From: Mxb001 sp049431945
Lineage (GTDB): Bacteria > Actinomycetota > Actinomycetes > S36-B12
Length of the DNA stretch: 64,000 nucleotides
NCBI GenBank assembly: GCA_049431945.1
Contig: JBMTDJ010000002.1
Location: 1 to 64,000, forward strand
Reading direction: 5' to 3'
Shown: positions 23,371-31,179 of the stretch, in pieces
Layout: each line of letters opens with the position of its first letter
How positions within the stretch are numbered: position 1 is the first letter of the stretch
Position numbers and translations under genes: made by a program
Notes under the pieces: model-generated
What the model was told of the DNA's origin: nothing
What the model saw: only the letters and a program-made list of their open reading frames with translations
The model's database searches: none

Positions 23371-25146
23371 TTGACGACCGTGTCGACATCTACCAAGGCC
23401 CGCGAGTCGCGAATCCTCCTCTGGGGAATCGCGGCCGCGGGCCTGGTCGTTCACTTCTGGGCCGCGTGGCGTGGCTTCTTCCATATGGACGACTTCTTCT
23501 ACCTTGCGGACGCGAGCAAGCCGTTCGGCGAATACGCGACCCAGATCTACAACGGGCACCTCATGCCGGCGCAATTCGCCATCGTCTGGGTCAGCCAGGC
23601 GATCGCTCCGATGTCGTGGTCCCTCGCAGCGCTGGTGGTAACGGCCCTCTGGGGCGCCACCCTGAGCGCGGCCGTTGTTCTGCAGCGATCCTTGTTCGGA
23701 TCAAGTCCCTGGGCCGCCGCCAGCGTCATGCTCATCGCGGTCGCGCCGCTGCTGACCACAGTGACCGTTTGGTACGCGTCAGCGTTGCAGATCCTCCCCT
23801 GGGCCGCCACGTTCATGTGGATGCTGTATTTCGCCACACGCTATATGCGTGACCCGCGCTGGATCTGGATCGCAGCCGCGACGGCCTGCTTCGTGATCGG
23901 GCTTGCGTTCTGGCAGAAGTCGCTGCTGTACCTCCCGGTTGTCCTGTGGCTCTGCTGGCGCTACTGGCCGGGGCAAGGTCGACTCGGGCTCAGGGGGCTG
24001 GGCCGTCGATGGTGGCTGCCGGCGCTCACCGTGCCGCTCGCCGTGGGCTACGGCGTGGCCTACCTCGCTCTGCAACCGGAGGCCGTGCTGCGCAGCCAGC
24101 CCACCAGCCAACAGTTCCTCGAGTCGCTGCGGATCACGCTGGGTGAGGTGTGGCTTCCCGGCTACTTCGGGGCGCCGTGGACCGGGTTCACCGATGCGCT
24201 CGTTCCCGGCACCACCTCGGCGTGGTGGCTCTTCTTCCTAGCCGTCCAGGTGGTCATCGGCCTGGTGCTCATCTCCGTGATCCGATGGAGGTCGGCGTGG
24301 AATGCCTGGTTCATCATCGCGGTCTTTGCCGTCGTCACCGTGGTCCTATTTGTTTTCGGCCGCATCAACGTGTTCGGGATCGTTCTGGCTATCGATCCTC
24401 GCTACGTCGAGGACCTGTTCGTCGTAGGGGCGGTGGTCCTGCCTTTCGCCTTCGTCAGGCCCACGGGCTCGCCGCTGCCCGCACCGCGTGATCTTGCGTG
24501 GCTACCCCGGGGTGTGCCTGCGTGGGTTCAGGCCCTGGGCTGGCTCGCATTCGCGAATCTCCTCATCATCCCCACGATCGCGGTCGGACGCAGTTGGCAC
24601 GACACTCCTGCGCAGAGATACATAGCCAACGTCCGCGAAGTTGCTGCCGAAAATCCCGGAATCGTCGTGTTCGATCGCAAGGTGCCGGAGATGGTGATGT
24701 CCAACCTGTTCCTGGAGCGGTCCAACGCCTCGTATGTGCTTGCTGGAGCTCGCCTGCCGATCTCGTGGAATGGCGCTGGTGAGCAGGTCTTCATCCTGGA
24801 CGACGAGGGACGGGTGCGTGCGGCAACACTTGCCGCGAGCTCAACATCGGTGCCAGGCTTCGATGGGGACTGCGGCTACACGGTCTTTGGAGGCACCTCC
24901 ACCATCGAGCTCGACACGACACTGTTCGAATGGACGTGGATCGGCCAGTTGGACTACCTCGCGGCGGAATCAGGTGTTCTGCAGGTGGCCTTGGACGGAC
25001 AGCCCGTATCCGTGCCAGTGCAGAAGGGGCCGGGACGGGTGCAATTCGTCGTGGTCGGTGGCGGAGACACCCTGCGGATCACCCCTCCGGAGGGCGTCGG
25101 TGTCTGCATCGCCTCGGCAGTTCTGGGGCAGGATGGTCCCGCATGA
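23371..25146 (+). CDS. Unrecognised polytopic membrane protein with C-terminal soluble domain
   Basis: 591 aa if started at TTG 23371; GTG 23380 is an alternative and neither has a clear ribosome-binding site. About ten to eleven membrane segments occupy residues ~10-405. The first outer loop has FFHMDDFFYLADAS, an acidic DD-containing loop reminiscent of GT-C glycosyltransferases (mannosyl/arabinosyl class). Residues ~420-590 appear soluble and beta-rich. I cannot assign a function. It lies 15 nt after rpsA and its stop overlaps the coaE start by 4 nt, so it is embedded in an otherwise housekeeping unit. Confidence 0.6.
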   Translation: MTTVSTSTKARESRILLWGIAAAGLVVHFWAAWRGFFHMDDFFYLADASKPFGEYATQIYNGHLMPAQFAIVWVSQAIAPMSWSLAALVVTALWGATLSAAVVLQRSLFGSSPWAAASVMLIAVAPLLTTVTVWYASALQILPWAATFMWMLYFATRYMRDPRWIWIAAATACFVIGLAFWQKSLLYLPVVLWLCWRYWPGQGRLGLRGLGRRWWLPALTVPLAVGYGVAYLALQPEAVLRSQPTSQQFLESLRITLGEVWLPGYFGAPWTGFTDALVPGTTSAWWLFFLAVQVVIGLVLISVIRWRSAWNAWFIIAVFAVVTVVLFVFGRINVFGIVLAIDPRYVEDLFVVGAVVLPFAFVRPTGSPLPAPRDLAWLPRGVPAWVQALGWLAFANLLIIPTIAVGRSWHDTPAQRYIANVREVAAENPGIVVFDRKVPEMVMSNLFLERSNASYVLAGARLPISWNGAGEQVFILDDEGRVRAATLAASSTSVPGFDGDCGYTVFGGTSTIELDTTLFEWTWIGQLDYLAAESGVLQVALDGQPVSVPVQKGPGRVQFVVVGGGDTLRITPPEGVGVCIASAVLGQDGPA

Positions 25147-25739
25147 GGATCGCGCTGACGGGCGGCATTGGCTCGGGCAAGAGCACTGTCGCCCGCCTGC
25201 TGGCTGACCACGGGGCGATGATCGTCGACGCTGACGCGATCGCGCGCGAAGTCGTCGCACCGGGCCAGCCGGCCCTTGACGAGATCGCGGCCGCCTTCGG
25301 TCCCGACGTCGTCGCGCCCGACGGCACCTTGGATCGGGCTCGCCTGGCAAGCATTGTCTTCGGCGACGACGAGGCCTTGGCCCGCCTGAACGCCATCACC
25401 CATCCGCGGATCGCCGAGCGCAGCGCGGAGCTGCTCGCCCAGGCGCCGGAGGATGCCGTCGTCGTCTACGACATGCCGCTCTTGGTCGAGCAGGGTCCTT
25501 CCGCCGTCCAGGGGTGGGATCTCGTCATCGTCGTGGACAGTTCGGATGACATTCGTCTTGAGAGGCTCGTCGCGCGCGGCATGGAACCGCAGGACGCTCG
25601 GCGCCGCATGGACGCCCAGGCCTCGCGAGCGGAGCGGAGCGCGGTGGCCGACATCGTCCTCGACAACTCGGGCTCGCACGAGGGGCTCGAAGCCCAGGTG
25701 GACCTGCTCTGGGCGCAGGTGACCGCCCCTGGCACCTAG
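25143..25739 (+). CDS. coaE: Dephospho-CoA kinase
   Basis: 198 aa; last step of CoA synthesis, phosphorylating the 3'-OH of dephospho-CoA. The P-loop GGIGSGKST is at residues ~7-15, followed by the family's DADAIAREVV and the lid region RGMEPQDARRRMDAQ. The actinobacterial form often carries a fused C-terminal GrpB-like domain; here it is the simple one-domain enzyme. ATG 25143 overlaps the previous stop (ATGA). A longer in-frame extension upstream is rejected because homology starts at MRIALTGGIG. Its TAG stop is also the start of the uvrB -10 hexamer. Confidence 0.95.
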   Translation: MRIALTGGIGSGKSTVARLLADHGAMIVDADAIAREVVAPGQPALDEIAAAFGPDVVAPDGTLDRARLASIVFGDDEALARLNAITHPRIAERSAELLAQAPEDAVVVYDMPLLVEQGPSAVQGWDLVIVVDSSDDIRLERLVARGMEPQDARRRMDAQASRAERSAVADIVLDNSGSHEGLEAQVDLLWAQVTAPGT

Positions 25740-25742
25740 GGT
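25737..25742 (+). promoter_or_regulatory. -10 hexamer TAGGGT of uvrB (leaderless)
   Basis: TAGGGT ends 6 nt before ATG 25749. Its first three bases are the coaE stop codon. Confidence 0.55.
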
Positions 25743-25748
25743 GGACCT

Positions 25749-27797
25749 ATGCGTCCCGTGACCGACCTCGTGCGGACGGTGGCGCCCATCGAGGTCGTAG
25801 CCGACTACGAGCCCTCCGGGGACCAGCCGCAGGCGATCACCGAGCTCACCGAGCGGATCGAGGCGGGGGAGCGCGACATCGTGCTCCTGGGCGCGACGGG
25901 GACGGGCAAGAGCGCCACGGCCGCGTGGCTGATCGAGAAGGTCCAACGACCCACGATCGTCATGGCGCCCAACAAGACACTTGCTGCGCAGCTCGCCAAT
26001 GAGTTCCGGGAGCTCCTGCCGAACAACGCTGTGGAGTACTTCGTCTCGTACTACGACTACTACCAGCCTGAGGCGTACGTGCCGCAGACGGACACCTACA
26101 TCGAGAAGGACTCCTCGATCAACGAGGAGGTCGAACGTCTCCGGCACTCGGCGACCAACTCGCTGCTCACGCGGCGCGATGTGGTTGTCGTCGCCACGGT
26201 TTCAGCCATCTACGGCCTGGGAACTCCGCAGGAATACGTCGATCGCATGCTCCGACTACGGGTGGGCGAGGAGCACGACCGGGACGCGCTGTTGCGCCGC
26301 CTGGTCGACATCCAGTACACCCGCAACGACACTAGTTTCGAGCGGGGCACCTTCAGGGTTCGCGGGGATACCCTCGAGGTCTTCCCCGTCTACGAGACTC
26401 ATCCGGTGCGTATCGAGATGTTCGGTGACGAGGTCGAGCGCCTCATGACCCTTCACCCGGTGACGGGGGAGATCCTCACCGAGGACGAGGAGCTGTACAT
26501 CTTCCCGGCGACTCACTACGTCGCCGGTCCGGAGCGGATGGCCCGCGCCATCGAGGATATTGAGGCCGAACTGGCCCAACGTCTCGCCGAGTTGGAGGCA
26601 CAGGGCAAGCTCCTCGAGGCGCAGCGATTGCGCATGCGCACGACGTACGACATCGAGATGATGCGCCAGGTGGGAAGTTGCTCGGGCATCGAGAACTACT
26701 CACGGCACATCGATGGTCGTGAGCAGGGCTCACCCCCCAACTGCCTCCTGGACTATTTCCCGGAGGACTTCCTGCTCATCGTGGATGAGTCCCATGTGAC
26801 GGTTCCCCAGATTGGTGCCATGTACGAGGGGGACATGAGCCGCAAGCGCACCCTCGTGGATCACGGATTCCGTCTGCCAAGCGCTATGGACAACCGCCCG
26901 TTGCGCTGGGAGGAGTTTCGCGAGCGCACCGGACAGACCGTCTACCTCTCGGCCACGCCGGGCCCGTTCGAGCTCACGCAATCGGGTGGGGAATTCGTCG
27001 AACAGGTCATCCGGCCCACGGGCCTGGTGGATCCGCAGGTGGTCATCAAGCCGACCCAGGGCCAGATCGATGACCTCATGGAGGAGATCCGTGTCCGGGC
27101 GGCCAGATCCGAGCGGGTGCTCGTGACGACCTTGACCAAGCGCATGGCCGAGGACCTCACCGCGTACCTCGAGGAGAACGGAGTCCGCGTCCGCTATCTC
27201 CACAGCGAAGTGGACACGCTCAGGCGCGTGGAGCTCCTGCGAGAGCTCCGGCTGGGTGAGTTCGACGTCCTCGTGGGAATCAATCTGCTTCGCGAGGGCC
27301 TTGATCTGCCCGAGGTCTCCCTCGTGAGCATCCTCGACGCGGACAAGGAGGGCTTCCTTCGCTCCGACACGTCTCTCATTCAGACGATCGGGCGCGCGGC
27401 TCGCAATGTCAGTGGCGAGGTGCACATGTACGCCGACACGGTGACCGCGTCGATGGCGCGCGCCACCCACGAGACGAATCGACGTCGCGACAAGCAGATG
27501 GCGTACAACACCGAGCATGGAATCGATCCCGCACCCCTGCGCAAGAAGATTGGTGACATCACCGACCTGCTGGCGAGGGAGGATGCAGACACATCGGAAC
27601 TGCTCGGATCAGCGGATGCGCCCGTACGGGCTCGCTCCATCGCCGGGAAGGACCTCGTGGCCCTCATCGAGGAGCTCACGGCTGCGATGCATCAGGCGGC
27701 GGGCGACCTGCAGTTCGAGCTCGCCGCGCGCTACCGCGACGAGGTGTCTGAACTGAAGAAGGAACTGAGGGGCATGCAGGAAGCGGGCACGGCGTGA
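25749..27797 (+). CDS. uvrB: Excinuclease ABC subunit B
   Basis: 682 aa. UvrB verifies DNA damage and recruits UvrC. Walker A GATGTGKS is at ~48-55, the YYDYYQPEAYVP beta-hairpin at ~100, the DESH box at 346-349, helicase motif VGINLLREGLDLPEVSLV and QTIGRAARN near ~515-560, and a UVR motif at the C terminus (~645-680). No Shine-Dalgarno; the 6-nt spacing to TAGGGT supports a leaderless ATG. Its stop overlaps the first TerC gene by 4 nt. Confidence 0.97.
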   Translation: MRPVTDLVRTVAPIEVVADYEPSGDQPQAITELTERIEAGERDIVLLGATGTGKSATAAWLIEKVQRPTIVMAPNKTLAAQLANEFRELLPNNAVEYFVSYYDYYQPEAYVPQTDTYIEKDSSINEEVERLRHSATNSLLTRRDVVVVATVSAIYGLGTPQEYVDRMLRLRVGEEHDRDALLRRLVDIQYTRNDTSFERGTFRVRGDTLEVFPVYETHPVRIEMFGDEVERLMTLHPVTGEILTEDEELYIFPATHYVAGPERMARAIEDIEAELAQRLAELEAQGKLLEAQRLRMRTTYDIEMMRQVGSCSGIENYSRHIDGREQGSPPNCLLDYFPEDFLLIVDESHVTVPQIGAMYEGDMSRKRTLVDHGFRLPSAMDNRPLRWEEFRERTGQTVYLSATPGPFELTQSGGEFVEQVIRPTGLVDPQVVIKPTQGQIDDLMEEIRVRAARSERVLVTTLTKRMAEDLTAYLEENGVRVRYLHSEVDTLRRVELLRELRLGEFDVLVGINLLREGLDLPEVSLVSILDADKEGFLRSDTSLIQTIGRAARNVSGEVHMYADTVTASMARATHETNRRRDKQMAYNTEHGIDPAPLRKKIGDITDLLAREDADTSELLGSADAPVRARSIAGKDLVALIEELTAAMHQAAGDLQFELAARYRDEVSELKKELRGMQEAGTA

Positions 27798-28861
27798 ACG
27801 TGCCCACGTGGCTGTGGATCGCCACGATCGGGGGCCTTGTGGGGATCATCGCTCTCGACCTCATCCTCGTCGACAGCAGGCCGCATGTGTTCGGTCCGCG
27901 GGAGGCGACCCGCTGGGTGATCTTCTACATCGCGCTTGCGGTGGCCTTCGCTGGGTTTGTCTTCTGGTACTTCGGTGCGTCATACGCCGGGCAATTCATT
28001 GCCGGGTACATCACCGAGTACTCGCTGAGCGTGGACAACCTCTTCGTCTTTATGGTCATCCTCTCCGCGTTCGCCGTGCCAGCGGAGCATCGGCACCGGG
28101 TGCTCCTCGTGGGCATTGTCATCGCGCTGGTCCTGCGCGGAGCCCTCATCCTCATCGGTGCCGAGGCCATTGCTCGCTTCGCCGGAACCTTCTTCCTCTT
28201 CGGCGCGCTTCTCCTCTATACCGCCGTGAAGGTGTGGCGCAGCCACGGGGAGGAGCCTGACCCCGAGGGCAACGCGCTCATCCGATGGCTGGAGAAGCGC
28301 GTTCCGACCACGCGGGAGTATCACGGCGCGCGACTCACCGTGCGCCTGGATGGCCGTCGTCACGTGACCCCGATGCTGCTGGTGATGCTGGCCATCGGCA
28401 CGACCGATCTGCTCTTCGCTATCGACTCGATCCCGGCGGTATTCGGTCTCACCAAGGAGGCATACCTGGTCTTCACGGCCAATGCCTTTGCCTTGATGGG
28501 GCTGCGGCAGCTCTTCTTCCTCCTCGACGGGCTCTTCTCCAAGATCATCTACCTGAACCGGGGGCTAGCGATCATCCTTGGCTTCATCGGGGTCAAGCTC
28601 GTCCTCGAGGCCCTTGGCGAAACCACGGACCTGCCCGTGCCTCACGTGAGCATCCTCGTGTCACTCGCGGTCATCGTGGGAGTCCTCGCGGCGACCGCCA
28701 TCGTCAGCCTCGTGGCAGTACGGCGCAATCCGGCGCTTTTGGCCACATCGCCGGAATCGGAGGCCGAGATCGCGGCCGCGGCGGACCGTGGGCTGGCGCT
28801 TGAGGACCTCGAGCCAGAGGACGGGCAGGACCCGCAGGCGGACCGGCCGACGCCCGGATAA
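27794..28861 (+). CDS. TerC family integral membrane protein, paralogue 1
   Basis: 355 aa with about nine membrane segments and an acidic tail of about 50 residues. TerC hallmarks are present: EYSLSVDNLFVFMVI around residue 75 and TTDLLFAIDSIPAVFGLT around residue 200, whose Asp residues are the likely metal-binding sites. TerC proteins have been linked to tellurite resistance and, in other bacteria, to metal (manganese) export and metalation of secreted enzymes. The GTG start overlaps the uvrB stop (GTGA), so expression is coupled to uvrB. A close paralogue follows. Confidence 0.9.
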   Translation: MNVPTWLWIATIGGLVGIIALDLILVDSRPHVFGPREATRWVIFYIALAVAFAGFVFWYFGASYAGQFIAGYITEYSLSVDNLFVFMVILSAFAVPAEHRHRVLLVGIVIALVLRGALILIGAEAIARFAGTFFLFGALLLYTAVKVWRSHGEEPDPEGNALIRWLEKRVPTTREYHGARLTVRLDGRRHVTPMLLVMLAIGTTDLLFAIDSIPAVFGLTKEAYLVFTANAFALMGLRQLFFLLDGLFSKIIYLNRGLAIILGFIGVKLVLEALGETTDLPVPHVSILVSLAVIVGVLAATAIVSLVAVRRNPALLATSPESEAEIAAAADRGLALEDLEPEDGQDPQADRPTPG

Positions 28862-28894
28862 CGTGGAGGGTCTGCCTCACTCCGGGAGGGTTCT

Positions 28895-29899
28895 TTGAGC
28901 GTCTCGCTCACGATGTGGCTGGTCACCATCGGCGCCATCCTCGTCCTTGTCGTGATGGATTTCCTCACGGTCAGTCGCAAGCCGCACGAGGTCTCCTTCA
29001 AGGAGGCGGCCCTGTGGTCGATCTTCTACATCGCCATCGCCGTCGCCTTCGGCGTCTTCATCTGGGTGTGGCAGGGGAGCGACTTTGGGACGCAGTACTT
29101 CGCTGCCTACCTCGTGGAGAAGTCGCTCTCGGTCGACAACCTCTTCGTGTTCGTCATCATTCTCGCCCAGTTCGCGGTGCCGAGCATCTACCACCAGCGG
29201 GTGCTCCTCGTCGGAGTCGTCCTGGCCCTCGTCCTGCGCGCGATCTTCATCGCGATCGGCGCCGCTGCGCTCGCGGCGTTCTCGTTCACCTTCGTCATCT
29301 TCGGAGCGATTCTCATCTGGACCGGCGTCCAGCTCTTCCGGCATCGGGACGCCGACCCAGAGCCGAAGGACAACTTCGTCGTCAAGACCGTGCGACGCTG
29401 GTACCCGGTCACGCCGGACTATCACGACACCAAGCTCTTCGTGCGCATCGACGGCCAGCGGATGATCACCCCGCTCATGCTTGTCATGGTCGCTATCGCG
29501 TCCACCGACCTGCTGTTCGCCCTGGATTCGATCCCGGCCACCTTCGGTGTCACACAAGAGCCCTACCTGGTCTTTACGGCGAATGCCGCCGCATTACTCG
29601 GCCTGCGAGCGCTGTATTTCCTGCTCAAGGGCCTGCTGAGCAAGCTCATCTACCTGTCCATGGGCCTGGCGATCATCCTGGTCTTCATCGGATTCAAGTT
29701 GATCCTCACCTTCGCCCACGAGGTGAACAACGACATCCCCAAGATCCCGACGGTGTTCTCGCTGGGGGTCATCGCGGCGATCCTCATCATCGTGACCATC
29801 GCGTCGTGGATCAAGGTCCGGAAGGACCCCACCGCCACGGCCCACGCGGGCACGATCACCAAGCCGAAGCCCCATGACGACGAAGGCTCGTCGGCTTAG
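28895..29899 (+). CDS. TerC family integral membrane protein, paralogue 2
   Basis: 334 aa, same topology as its neighbour, with EKSLSVDNLFVFVII and STDLLFALDSIPATFGVT motifs. TTG 28895 is chosen because GGGAGGG lies 4 nt upstream and no ATG or GTG gives a complete N terminus. The two proteins share their core motifs and loop pattern, consistent with tandem duplication, but differ in tail length and charge. It may act alone or as a heteromer with paralogue 1; neither can be decided here. Confidence 0.9.
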   Translation: MSVSLTMWLVTIGAILVLVVMDFLTVSRKPHEVSFKEAALWSIFYIAIAVAFGVFIWVWQGSDFGTQYFAAYLVEKSLSVDNLFVFVIILAQFAVPSIYHQRVLLVGVVLALVLRAIFIAIGAAALAAFSFTFVIFGAILIWTGVQLFRHRDADPEPKDNFVVKTVRRWYPVTPDYHDTKLFVRIDGQRMITPLMLVMVAIASTDLLFALDSIPATFGVTQEPYLVFTANAAALLGLRALYFLLKGLLSKLIYLSMGLAIILVFIGFKLILTFAHEVNNDIPKIPTVFSLGVIAAILIIVTIASWIKVRKDPTATAHAGTITKPKPHDDEGSSA

Positions 29900-29905
29900 T
29901 CCTGG

Positions 29906-29911
29906 CAGACT
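29906..29911 (+). promoter_or_regulatory. Candidate -10 hexamer CAGACT of the GNAT gene
   Basis: CAGACT ends 6 nt before GTG 29918; first base departs from TANNNT. Confidence 0.4.
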
Positions 29912-29917
29912 CTGGCC

Positions 29918-30418
29918 GTGCTCATCCGGGCGGCAACCGCTAGCGACCTCGCCGGGGTCGTGGACGTGCATGTCGCATCGTGGGATGCGGCGAAAGACGG
30001 TCTGGACCTCGTGACTCGCCGCACCCCCGAGCAGCGAACGGAACTCTGGACCGCCTTCTTCGCGCAGGGACGCGGCCAGATGTTCGTGGCCGAGGATCAG
30101 GGACGTGTGGTGGGCTTCATGGCATTCGGTCCGTCGCGCGACGACGATCGTCAGGGGCAGACCGAGATCTACACCCTCTATGTGGACCCCGCGTGGTGGC
30201 GGCAGGGGATTGGATCAAGTCTCATGGACCAGGTGTCCGACACCGGCGGTCCGCTCAGCGTCTGGACCTCCGAGGGGAGCGCTCAGGCTCGCGGCTTCTA
30301 CGCTCGGCACGGCTTCCATCCCGACGGGGCGACCGAGGCCGGTCATCACCTCCCCCAGGTCCGCCTCGTGCGATCCGAGCGTCCAAGCCCTGCTCCGGAA
30401 GCGACGGAAGGTCCCTGA
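29918..30418 (+). CDS. GNAT family N-acetyltransferase
   Basis: 166 aa. Acetyl-CoA binding motif A is seen as IYTLYVDPAWWRQGIGSSLM (Q/RxxGxG/A variant, QGIGSS), preceded by GRVVGFMAFGPSRDD and followed by ARGFYARHGFHPDG. The substrate cannot be deduced. The GTG start fits a leaderless arrangement 6 nt after CAGACT. The gene is convergent with the metallo-hydrolase; the 79-nt gap between them shows no clear terminator. Confidence 0.85.
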   Translation: MLIRAATASDLAGVVDVHVASWDAAKDGLDLVTRRTPEQRTELWTAFFAQGRGQMFVAEDQGRVVGFMAFGPSRDDDRQGQTEIYTLYVDPAWWRQGIGSSLMDQVSDTGGPLSVWTSEGSAQARGFYARHGFHPDGATEAGHHLPQVRLVRSERPSPAPEATEGP

Positions 30419-30497
30419 CCCAGAGGTGCATTCGGCCCTCTCAGGGCACTATCCACCTTGGGTTCACGGCCATCCGATGACGTAGGGGGCCAACGAA

Positions 30498-31151
30498 CTA
30501 CCAGCCGCGCGCTGCCCATTCCTCGAGTGCTGGGCGTTCGCGCCCCACGGTCGTGTCGTTGCCGTGTCCGGGATAGACCCACGTCTCGTCGGGGAGGACA
30601 TCGAAGATCTTGGTGACCACGCCGTCGTAGAGCGAGGCGAAGTCCTCGGGGCCGGCGGTCTTGCCCACGCCACCGGGGAAGAGGCAGTCACCCGTGAAGA
30701 GGTGCGGCTGGCCCTCAGGGTCGTCGTAGAGCAGGGCGATGGAGCCGGGTGTGTGCCCGACCAGGTGGATCGCCCGCAGGGTCACCGAGCCGAATACGAC
30801 CTCGTCTCCGTCATCGAGCAGGACATCCGTCATGACGGGGATTCCCTCGGCGTCGAGGCGTCCGGCCACGGTCGTCGCGCCGGTGGCCGCCACGACGTCG
30901 CCGAGCGCCTGCCAGTGGTCGGCATGGCGGTGAGTGGTGATGACGGCCTCGATGCCGTCCTCGCCGATGAGATCGAGCAGCGCCTCGGGCTCCGCAGCGG
31001 CGTCGACGAGGACCTGCTCCCCGGTGTCTCGGCAACGCAGGAGATAGGCGTTGTTGCTCATGGGGCCCACCGCGATCTTAGACACGATCAGGCCGGGCAG
31101 TTCGTGTACGTCGGCGGGTCCCCCGACGTGGACGTCTCCTGAGTAGGTCAC
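30498..31151 (-). CDS. MBL-fold metallo-hydrolase (glyoxalase II-like)
   Basis: 217 aa from GTG 31151. Zinc-binding motif THRHADHW (HxHxDH), then GHTPGSIALL, FTGDCLFPGGVG and a late YPGHGNDT give a full glyoxalase II-type dinuclear site. The substrate may be a glutathione-independent thioester or lactone; unknown. The start was set at 31151 rather than GTG 31157 because TAGGCT (31158-31163, minus strand) lies exactly 6 nt upstream of 31151. It is divergent from uvrA, a pairing I recall from other actinobacteria (Rv1637c/uvrA). Confidence 0.85.
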   Translation of the reverse strand: MTYSGDVHVGGPADVHELPGLIVSKIAVGPMSNNAYLLRCRDTGEQVLVDAAAEPEALLDLIGEDGIEAVITTHRHADHWQALGDVVAATGATTVAGRLDAEGIPVMTDVLLDDGDEVVFGSVTLRAIHLVGHTPGSIALLYDDPEGQPHLFTGDCLFPGGVGKTAGPEDFASLYDGVVTKIFDVLPDETWVYPGHGNDTTVGRERPALEEWAARGW

Positions 31152-31157
31152 CGTCAC

Positions 31158-31163
31158 AGCCTA
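31158..31163 (-). promoter_or_regulatory. -10 hexamer TAGGCT of the metallo-hydrolase gene (leaderless)
   Basis: Minus-strand TAGGCT ends 6 nt before GTG 31151. Only 4 bp separate it from the opposing uvrA -10. Confidence 0.55.
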
Positions 31164-31167
31164 CGGC

Positions 31168-31173
31168 TAGCCT
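31168..31173 (+). promoter_or_regulatory. -10 hexamer TAGCCT of uvrA (leaderless)
   Basis: TAGCCT ends 6 nt before GTG 31180. Confidence 0.6.
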
Positions 31174-31179
31174 GCCCCT

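Noticed and set aside
30419..30497. Terminator between the GNAT and metallo-hydrolase genes
   Set aside because: Only a 5-bp AGAGG/CCTCT match with a 10-nt loop and no T run; not convincing.
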